Positions 56,367-64,000 of a stretch of DNA of 64,000 bases are shown in pieces. Below the pieces are notes generated by a model, which had not been told where the DNA came from, searched no databases, and saw nothing but the letters and a program-made list of their open reading frames with translations. Position 1 is the stretch's first letter. Every line of letters starts with the position of its first letter. The translations under genes were made by a program, and so were the position numbers. The DNA comes from Malachius bipustulatus (lineage: Eukaryota; Arthropoda; Insecta; Coleoptera; Melyridae): NCBI GenBank assembly GCA_910589415.1, contig OU342638.1, forward strand, positions 5,952,001 to 6,016,000, in the 5' to 3' direction.

Positions 56367-58540
56367 TTGTTTTTTTTTGTTTTTTTTATTGAAAATGCAC
56401 ATGCACTGCAGGGAAATCCCTATGACGCTCTGGGAGCGGTGCATGAGCGGAGATATCGATTCACGTTGGCCTTGAATCTCTGTAGGTTGTATACTTCGGG
56501 AAACACGCCCTTTGGAATGGTATTCCAAAGTGATGCGGTTCTATATATAAAAGAAGTCTGAAATAGGGTGGTACGAGGTGTAACGAGCTGAACCTGATAC
56601 GGATGAGCGTCTGCGGCTCGGCGTGTATTTCTGCCCGGTCTTGATCTTGGTGGGATCAAGCGGGCCACGTCTTTTGAACACTTTCCATTAAAATACATAT
56701 CTGAAACAGACTCAGGTCAGCTACTCTTCTTCGATGTTCGAGAGTGTCTAAATTTTTTGTCAAATCTGGGTCCCCAATCAAGCGGATGGCTCTTTTCTGA
56801 ATAGAGTCGAGTAGTCTCAGCATATGTTTAGGTGCTGAGCTCCAAATATGTGAGCAGTACTCCAAGGATGGTCGGATTTGAGCCTTGTATAAGAGGAGAA
56901 GCTGTTGTGGTGTATAAAATTTCTTCGTGCGGAAGAGTGTTCCAAATTATCGAGAAGCTCTCTTCGCCAGACCTGCAACATGATCATGCCAAGACATGTT
57001 CGCTCCAAGGCTCACTCCAAGTAAACGAAGAGAGTGTCCCGCCATCATCATATCTGGCTCCAAAACGTTGGTCTTTTTGGAGAAGATGGCTGCTTGGGTT
57101 TTTCCAGCATTAAATTGGACTTGGTTTCTATCGCCCCAAGTTAGAATGTCCTGCAAGTCATTGTTAAGTATGGCAACTTCTTGCTCCCTGCGAGTCTGTG
57201 CGTCAATGGCAGATGTTCGCGCATCTAACGTATAAGAAGATATGAGGGTGCTGTCGTCGGAAAAACTGTATATTGGATTTTTTGTTGTTTCAAGCAAGTC
57301 GTTTATAAATATTAGAAAGAGAGTCGGAGATAAAATGGATCCCTGAGGCACACCGGCATTGATGGAAAAGGTCTCAGAAAGAACTCCATCGACTGCCACC
57401 TGCAATGAACGATCTCCGAGATAACTCGCAAGCCACAAGCAGATTTCTCGGGCATGCCATAGGCCTGCAGTTTTGCCAACAGTCGATCATGCCAAACACG
57501 GTCGAAAGCTCTAGAAATATCAAGCGCAACCCCTCGAGACTCCCCATGGTGCTCGATTGCGCTGTTCCACAGCTCGGTGACGTAAGTGAGGAGGTCACCA
57601 GTTGACCTCTGTTTGCGGAATCCGTATTGGCGGTCGCTGATTATATTAGCTCCTTCCAAGTATTTTAAAAGATGTTGGTTAATAGCTTTCTCCATAATCT
57701 TGGATATTACTGAAAGCAGTGCCACTGGTCGATAGTTACTTGGTATAGTCTTTTTGCCTTTCTTGGGAATAGGTTGGATCCGTGGACATTTTCAGCAAGA
57801 AGGAAATATTCCCTTTTTATATGACAAGTTGAAAAGTCGACAGAAAACAGATGACAGCTCAGTGGCGGATTTTTTTAGTACGATAACAGGTACGTCATCG
57901 GGCCCAGAAGATTTGTTTGGAGGCTAATATAATGCTCTTTATGACACGCTGTCGGAAAACAATGTCTGACATTTTGGTCTCCACGGAAGGGATCATTGGC
58001 GGAGTTCTTCCCTGAAAGTCGACGGAAGAGTATGAAGAAAACAAGTTCGCCTTCTCCTTAGCCGTAGATGCGATGGTCCCGTCTGTCCGTGTAAGTGGTG
58101 GAATCGTGGATCTGGTGAAGTTCTGGCTGACTTCCTAGCCTTAGTGACCGACCAAAAAGATTTCGAACCGTTAGGGCAGGAGAGAAGTTTGTTCCTAATT
58201 CTTTGGTTGTGAGTTTCCTTGGTTTGATCTATTAATTTCTTTGCATCTGTTTCGAGCAAGGATGAAATTGTGGTGGTTTATGCCGTCGGGGCTCTCTCGC
58301 CATTGGCGAAAAGCCAGTTGTTTGAAAACCTCGATAATATTCCCTGAGTTCTTCCCATTTAGCAGATCTGTAGTGCCAGACTACACGAGGTTTACTTGCT
58401 TCTTTAACACTAGTAATTGGTAGGACACAAGATGTTAAGACTAGTTTATGGTCTGAGGAACCTAGTTGGGCTTTCACCGTAATGGTGTAGTAGTTGTAGT
58501 TACTTTCTCGCGTCAAAGTTGGATAACCTGGTTCGGTTCG
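56367..58540 (-). pseudogene. Non-LTR ORF2 (minus strand), relative of the 31855 element
   Basis: From right to left: endonuclease end 'VKAQLGSSDHKLVLTSC' with the SSDH motif (58450), 'YRSAKWEELREYYRGF' (58370), linker 'SFWSVTKARKSARTS' (58150), RT 'MEKAINQHLLKYLEGANII' (57690), 'YGFRKQRSTGDLLTYVTEL' (57610), motif A 'GVALDISRAFDRVWHD' (57530), '[20 protein letters not shown]' (57350), 'YSFSDDSTLI' where the second residue of the catalytic ADD is Ser (57270), thumb 'LRLLGVSLGANMSWHDH' (57025), and the C-terminus to 56420. It ends with AATAAA and a poly(A) at 56390-56367. Frameshifts break it. It lacks the LTR and MITE insertions of the 31855 copy and is the reference for their edges. Confidence 0.9.
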
Positions 58541-59172
58541 GTTTTAATCGAGATTCACAACTACTGTCATTGAGGTGCATATTAATAATTATTACAAAAG
58601 TACCTATCTATTTGAAAATTTCTCAGATTATAGTCGACCAAGATAACTAAATGATCTAAGTGTTTAATTTACTTTTCCTGCGGATTGATGAATTAAAATT
58701 AAACGCATTGAAGATTAATATGAAGCGGCCCACCTGGAAAATTTACCTTGGAAGACATATTTCCGTATGTCCGTAAGGTATATTATGATTAAGCCCACGG
58801 TTCTATTTTATAGTAGTCGTAGGAAAAATACATCTCAGGAGTTAAATACAAGCAACACAATATTAAGAGTGGTGAATCTTTTGAAAAAAGACATATTTTC
58901 AGCCTTGTTGGTGTCGCCATATTTGCAGCGATTGAGAATGTATATTACTTGGAATTTTCAAAAATTCTTTAATTACATTTTTTTAGATCAGTTAATTTAT
59001 AGAACGCATTTTATTAAAGAAATATTACTGCTGATTTTGACTATTATTGTCACTATAAAATACAATAGTTAGTTGTTACTATTGATTTCAAGATAACATA
59101 AATTATGCTGTCGGTTTTTTATTTTTTATTGCATTAATATTTATTAAAGTTTTCTCATTTTTTAATCAACAG
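58541..59172 (+). other. End of the first coding intron
   Basis: AT-rich without recognised element. It leads to a T-rich tract and 'tttaatcaacag', the acceptor for the exon at 59173. The 101-codon frame at 58767-59072 has no protein-like pattern. Confidence 0.5.
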
Positions 59173-59367
59173 GTCTCGTTGGGCGTAGAGGATGGTGTAC
59201 TGCAGGCCTATAACCCGGACTTCGAACTACAGTTCTCTCACAAAGTCAGCCAAATGACACGGTTCTCTCAGGCGGATCTCGATCCCACCACCTTCCTCTA
59301 CTTGCTTCGGGATGACGGCGACAGGAATTTATACTGCTACCTCTTCCAGGCCAGGAAAGTCTCGGAT
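59173..59367 (+). CDS. TBC1D1/TBC1D4-like Rab GAP, second coding exon
   Basis: 65 codons in phase 0 between CAG and GTAAGT. It reads 'VSLGVEDGVLQAYNPD', 'ELQFSHKVSQMTRFSQADLD', 'TTFLYLLRDDGDRNLYCYLF' and 'QARKVSD'. Human TBC1D1 has, at the same place, VRLCVSPSGL, FECKPQRVHKLIHNSHDPSY, FACLIKED and ICYVFKADDQTKVPE, so the order and key hydrophobic positions match (V-x-L-x-V, Y/F-L-x-D, C-Y-x-F-x-A). With exon 1 it builds most of the first PTB-like domain, which binds partners or membranes; the C-terminal TBC domain that speeds GTP hydrolysis by Rabs lies further right. GC content is distinctly above the flanking introns. Confidence 0.9.
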
Positions 59368-59599
59368 GTAAGTATTTATACAGCTATGTAATAATTGATT
59401 AGAACATTGTACTTACCTACCAAGTTTGTTTATAACTTTGTACGAACAAATATCATTTGAAATACTCTTTGAAATATACTTGAAAAGTCTGAGATCCGGC
59501 CCTATGAGATCCTGTAAACTCCTGCAACATCACCACGTCAAAATTATCTTTAAACCTATTCAACAAGTTTGCAATATTCTCTATTCCGTTTAAAGACGC

Positions 59600-60125
59600 T
59601 ATTGATCCCCTTTTTGCAGCTGGAGTTTATAGAATACCGTGCGCCTGTGAAGCCTGTGAATCTATCAAACGCATCATCAACGCCGGCATATTAACCGAAC
59701 ACAAGAGAAACTGCCGCCTAGGCTAAACAGATAAGTCAGCTGTCCCGAAGCATGATCTGCTTCAGACTGACCATTGACCACGCTATCATGCCATCAAAAG
59801 ACCAAACCGGTCCACTACTTCACACGTTTACATTTTGAAGCAAGCAAAATTACAAACATCCGAATAATTTCAACTGGCAGGAGGAAAGAATGAAACTGCG
59901 GACGATTTGGTATCTGGCGTTACGTCAGACTGGATGAGTCATCACAATCTGACTCAGAAATCTATGACATCATCGGAGAGACCGGCCGATGCTATGGTGT
60001 AAATAGCTAACAAAGGGGGGTATGACGTCACAACCTATAAATATGACTGCTCTTCCAGCCATTCAGCTAGTTATCAGCGAACACGTAACCGCTGATGATG
60101 TCTACCGCAGTTGTAGACGAATCTT
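59600..60125 (+). pseudogene. Penelope-like element 3' fragment (GIY-YIG endonuclease relic)
   Basis: The plus strand reads 'GVYRIPCACEAC' (about 59625), 'TEHKRNCRLG' (59695), 'DKSAVPKHD' (59730) and, in another frame, 'KHPNNFNWQEERMKL' (59845). In Penelope-like elements the C-terminal GIY-YIG endonuclease has GVY-x-I-P-C, then YIG, then EH..NCRLG, DKSAVAEH and KHPNNFN-x-EE in that order. The YIG block itself is not readable here. Downstream 'gctgatgatgtctaccgcag' fits the usual 3' region. Reverse transcriptase is absent. Confidence 0.7.
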
Positions 60126-60265
60126 TAGGATTAAATCTCCATGGATCACGAAAAACAGCCTGGAATCAATTATGAATTCAGTTGAAACCTCGGTTGAAAC
60201 CAGCCGCGAAAGCTGCACACATCAAAATAACAACTTTCAAGTTCCCCTGATCCTCCTCGTGGTAG

Positions 60266-61250
60266 GGGCTATGAATACCTTGGAGGGATGGTGCCTCAGG
60301 GCCAAGCTTCGCGTTAACCCTGTCAAAACGGCGCTGGTCCCCTTCACCAAAAGCAGTAAGATGGAGGAATTAACCCCACCCATCTTCTTCAATGAACGGC
60401 TGCAGGTGAACGACCGGGTCAAATATCTGGGCATAACCCTGGATGCGAAACTGACCTGGAATCCTCACCTGCAGAAGGCGATTAATAAAAGTAAAATGAC
60501 ACTGATGGCATGCAGAAGGTCATTCAGTAAAACATAGGGACTAAAACCACGCATGGTACATTGGCTGCATACTGCCGTGGTTAGACCCATACTAATATAT
60601 GGCTGTCCAGTCTGGTGGCCAAAGATCAACCAGAAACAAGCCATTATGGAAATTCAAAGTGTTCAAAGGCTTGCATGCTTAGGCATCACAAGAGCCATGA
60701 ACACTACATCAACGACAGCACTGGAGGCAATACTTGACCTGCCTCCTCTTGACATTCATATTAAGAACGAGGCACGTTGGGATGTCTTCAGGCTGAAACA
60801 AAATCAAAACTGGGACAAACCTGGGAAAACCGGGCATTCTAGAATAACTGATACCATCGCAGATCCTATCCTGAAAATGCAATCTGATAGTATGAGTCCT
60901 ACGATATCATTTATAAAACCATTTAAGGTCCTAATAGACTGGAAAGAATAGCAACAAATGGAACACCTGTGCCTGAAAAAAGGGCTGGTCTGGTACACGG
61001 ATGGCTCAAAGACAGAGACAGGTACCGGAGCTGGAGCGCATGGTGTTGTCACTAGATGCAGTATTTACGTACCACTGGGGACTCATGCCAGCAACTGCCA
61101 GGGTGAAATAAATGCAATTAGGCTATACGTTGGAGAGAATACTAGAAAGAACTATCGAGGTAGAGAAATCTATATCCTCTCCGACAGTCAGACTAACCTG
61201 AAATCCCTTGCAGCTTATGAAATCAGATCAAAACTGGCCTGGGAATGCCT
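60266..61250 (+). pseudogene. Second copy of the RNase H-bearing non-LTR element, truncated both ends
   Basis: It matches 43545-44570 closely: 'WCLRAKLRVNPVKTALVPFT', 'RVKYLGITLDAKLTWNPHL', 'VVRPILIYGCPVWWPK', 'ILDLPPLDIHIKNEARW', then RNase H 'WYTDGSKTETGTGAGAHGV', 'GEINAI' and 'YILSDSQ'. In the other copy the second acid lies in FQAEINAI. Only a few stops break it (near 60535 and 60950). The 5' part, with RT motifs A to C, is missing; it begins next to the Penelope fragment. At 61250 it is cut by the LTR that starts TGTAACG. Confidence 0.9.
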
Positions 61251-62230
61251 TGTAACGTGAATACGTCACCTGTTGTCCTCTTTGCAAAGCTTCCCTCGTT
61301 TTAAAGAGAATTGTAAAATTACAGTTCCCTACAACTCCCTATAATATAGATCGCATCTTTGAACTGACTACCCACACCATATTCTGGCGCTGGTACTGTC
61401 TGGATAATTCACTACTAGATGGCATTGCACGTTTCGTTTCACTAGGATTTTGAGTTCCTTTCAGGAACCAAATAAGTTGTCGTTTCAGTCCGATCCTGAG
61501 TTCCTTTCAGGAACCAAATAAGTTGTCAACTGTCAATCAGATTTCAGTATCTGCCCGTGACATTTCTCCTTTCACCAACCGAAGGCGGACTTCCTCTCGA
61601 GTTCACGGAACTGAATTCACTTCCTTTTTATCTGTCCATCAAGAAAGTTGATTCTCTTGATCGTTCCCATCGAAGCCTGTTGTTCAGGGTAAGTCGCCAT
61701 TACAGATATTTTTGAAGAGAAGCTCTAATTTGATTATTACTTATTTTTAGCTTCGGGGATTCTATCTCAACATTACCTTATACCTTATCTTTACCTTTAC
61801 CTCTGGTAAATACCTTGTCTTCTCCGGTATTTACTAATTATCTGGATTAATTGCCTATTGCGACCGAGGAAGCCATCTTGAACTAGGAGACAAAAGGGAG
61901 CGTGGCCCGCCATTTCTGTTCTTCAACTATCTAATTGATCCTTGCATCGTTTTCACTTATCCATGGTGAAATAAATCAACGTTTTGGTGATTTTCAACGA
62001 CAGCAGAACATTTCCCGGTGCTAGTGCTGTTTTGGTTGTTCAATCCTAGGAGTCTCATCAGGGCGTCGTCTCTGCACCTGCTGCTTTCTCTGGAGACTTC
62101 AATGCCTGATTGAGCACCACCCCTAGCAAAGTCCAGGAGTTATTAATATCCTTTTTACTGTCAAAATAAAGACAGTTTTTACCTCAATCAGCTTCATCCC
62201 GGAAACTGTAAGTGTTGTCTTTTATTTTAT
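61251..62230 (+). repeat. LTR interrupting the non-LTR copy, right edge uncertain
   Basis: The RNase H copy reads '...gggaatgcct' and then TGTAACGTGAATACG; in the other copy 'gggaatgcct' continues 'gcaagacctc'. TGTAACG is also the start of two solo LTRs in the window. AATAAA at about 62166 could be its poly(A) signal. The remainder of the RNase H gene is not found before 64000, so the element either continues past the edge or the flank is deleted. The end at 62230 is a guess. Confidence 0.5.
61451..61527. repeat. 46-bp tandem duplication in the LTR
   Basis: 'tgagttcctttcaggaacca' and following bases occur at 61451 and 61497. Each unit holds the small palindrome 'gttcctttcaggaac', so it could form a hairpin. 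Confidence 0.88.
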
Positions 62231-64000
62231 CTCACCGATCATGACGAGGAAGGACTAGAAGATCAGTGCTAACTTAGTAAATTAATTAATTATCACTCAC
62301 GAACTTTATCTTTCCCGATATAAATGATATCGGAAGTATCTTATTCTTTTGTACACAGCTGTACAAGATAAAGGATCCTTTATTTTCAAACAAACTGATT
62401 GTTTAAACATATTTATATCAAATTTAAAGCTTTTAAAATAAGACAGGATAATTATTTGATTTAAATTAAACAGGAAATGTAAACCATAATTTGCTCATTA
62501 AACATCTGTCCATTTTAACTTATTCTTTGAAAATCACATTAACATCTTTATAACCCTAAATCTACTTTTTATTAGTTCTTCATAGAGTTTAGGTAGCACA
62601 ATAAAAATAAGAACTCGAGCAAATCGAGTTAATAAGAACTGAAGAACTCTTTGGCATCCCTAATCTACCTTAGATACCTATATATAGGGTGTACCTTTTT
62701 AAATAATTAAAGCAGCAGAATAACTAGCACTCTGATAGTATTTGATTCAGTTTTCATGTTATTCAACATCATTATCTTCAGAGAAATTTGTCGTGAAAGT
62801 TTCTTTTGCAGTATTATCGTTTTGCCGAAACAACATTTTGCCCTTCGCTTGCACTGCAAGCTCTCGTTACTGCTACTTTCGACATTCCCTGATTTATAAT
62901 TAATTATTTTGCTCACGCTGCAATTGGCATTTCCCCGGCGGGAATCGAATTCACCCTCAAACTTTGGATTAGAAACTACCTCAATTAAATAAAAGCACTT
63001 GATCTCTTCCTAGTTCCCATTATAAATGGAAAATTGATATTAACGTCATAAATTACTTTGTTCAGATGTATCGTACAGTTATCTTACTTTTTTAATGCAT
63101 GATTATTATAGTTGCATGAACTCGCATGTTAGTCTAAGAATGTCTTAGTTAGTTATTGTGTTTTTTTACTGCTGGTGAATAATAGTGTCGTGACGCGAAA
63201 ATACCTTATCTTCTTACCGCTACACTGCCGCTAAAGGGTAACCTTGCAAAAGGAGCTTTACGGAGTGGTTGTTAATACTGTCGCGAAGGTCTCGAGTAAG
63301 CTTTGGGAGAAGTTTGACTCCGTGCAAAGAGGATACTCTTAAGAGAGCTCTGCGATCAAACTGTCTTTGAAAGTTACATCCAAACATTTCCTTCATTAAC
63401 ATTATCCCATACCTTCGCTCATGAATTTTAAGTTAAATTCGAAATATCTGAATTATCGATCAGCTGTTCCAACTGGTGTCCCTCTGTCATTGTCATACGC
63501 TGACAGATTGCTAAAGCAACGACAATTCTTTACGTCTAACGTAGAAAGTGAATTCTTTACGTGTAAAAATACGTCATGGTGACATGTACTTCTTCCGATC
63601 CCTACCTTACCGACTCTAGAGAATATCTGTACTTACCGACATACCTATGCATATTTAAATATTGCCTTATCTTATCTTAGTATCTCTCTAGATTACCTTT
63701 ATCTCTCTCTCTACTAAGAAATTATATCTTATATCGGTATTTTAGTTTTTTTGAAATACCGTGACCTATTTTTCGTTTTAAAACGAAGGGAATTCTTTTG
63801 AATTTAAATCTCTCTCTCTCTCACTTGTACTGGTGACGCGACGTCACAGCCAAGTCAAGTAGGCCAGGTTTATTCTTTCTTTATATAGGCCAGGTTCATT
63901 CTTTCCTTATTTAGGCCAGGTACACTAGGTGCTACGTTGCCTACCTGTGCTGATAATACTACTGTCTTCTCTCTAGAATAAAATAAAAATTTTATTCTTA
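62231..64000. other. Unassigned DNA to the window edge
   Basis: No gene or recognisable element protein. It may be the leader of the LTR element starting at 61251 or ordinary intron 2 of the TBC1D1/4-like gene. CT-rich stretches lie at 63680-63720 and 63810-63830. Confidence 0.4.
63861..63927. repeat. 26-bp tandem repeat, 2.6 units
   Basis: 'aggccaggttyattctttcy' followed by 'ttatwt' repeats at 63861, 63887 and partly 63913. Confidence 0.85.

Larger units (their letters stand above)
26776..59172 (+). other. 32.4-kb first coding intron of the TBC1D1/4-like gene
   Basis: It begins GTAGGT and ends with a pyrimidine-rich tract, 'tttaatcaacag'. Flanking exons are both phase 0. Nearly all of it is made of transposable elements and their fragments in both orientations, listed separately. 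No other host exon was found inside, though two short exon-like stretches (31395-31720 minus; 47031-47210 plus) are noted as findings. Confidence 0.82.

Noticed and set aside
58767..59072. 101-codon frame shortly before exon 2
   Set aside because: Hydrophobic by AT composition, no family pattern, and separated from exon 2 by stops.
1..64000. tRNA, rRNA or CRISPR-like features
   Set aside because: I looked for tRNA T-loop (GGTTCGAATCC-like) and rRNA text and for regularly spaced repeats with unique spacers; only the tRNA-complementary primer site and the listed tandem repeats were found.

Overview
This window looks like nuclear DNA from an arthropod, most likely an insect with a large, repeat-rich genome. 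It is AT-rich, has no bacterial-style gene packing, and is built almost entirely from decayed transposable elements of animal type: Ty3/gypsy LTR elements, non-LTR elements with and without RNase H, a Penelope-like remnant, Tc1/mariner, PIF/Harbinger, a probable hAT end, and many MITEs and foldback repeats. The order and species cannot be told from the sequence.

One host gene is recognisable. Two coding exons on the plus strand, 26662-26775 and 59173-59367, encode the start of a Rab GTPase-activating protein of the TBC1D1/TBC1D4 (AS160; fly pollux) family. The exons have matching phase and good splice sites, and together give the N-terminal half of the first phosphotyrosine-binding-like domain. 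They are separated by a 32.4-kb intron packed with nested transposons. The rest of the gene lies beyond the right edge.

Layout. 1-2960: start of a minus-strand Ty3/gypsy element (gag open at the left edge, primer-binding site, long LTR). 3240-7010: a MITE, a solo LTR with a perfect 4-bp target duplication, and minus-strand non-LTR remnants. 8350-10770: a plus-strand non-LTR element and the 3' end of another. 10775-14590: a plus-strand gypsy element with LTR pieces at both ends and large internal deletions. 15725-17585: a minus-strand gypsy gag-pol relic. 18386-20289: a 1.9-kb non-coding repeat whose inverted partner sits at 40319-42182. 22170-25530: a DNA transposon relic with long diverged inverted repeats and a broken transposon-associated protein with FEN/PIN-like motif order and a CXC-like cysteine cluster. 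26662 onward: TBC1D1/4-like exon 1, then the intron.

Inside the intron: a mariner-like element with 460-bp inverted repeats (27655-30184); a non-LTR element cut by three separate solo LTRs and a MITE (31855-36350); several MITEs and foldbacks; an RNase H-bearing non-LTR element carrying a 343-bp insertion with a 13-bp duplication (42610-45480); two further non-LTR elements in tandem (47590-52258); a minus-strand RT fragment with a PIF/Harbinger element next to it (52380-54031); and two minus-strand relatives of the 31855 element (54150-58540). After exon 2 come a Penelope-like 3' fragment, a second copy of the RNase H-bearing element, and an LTR beginning at 61251.

Every transposon reading frame is broken except the partial gag at the left edge. 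The layered insertions give a relative order of events, and the solo LTRs show repeated LTR-LTR recombination.
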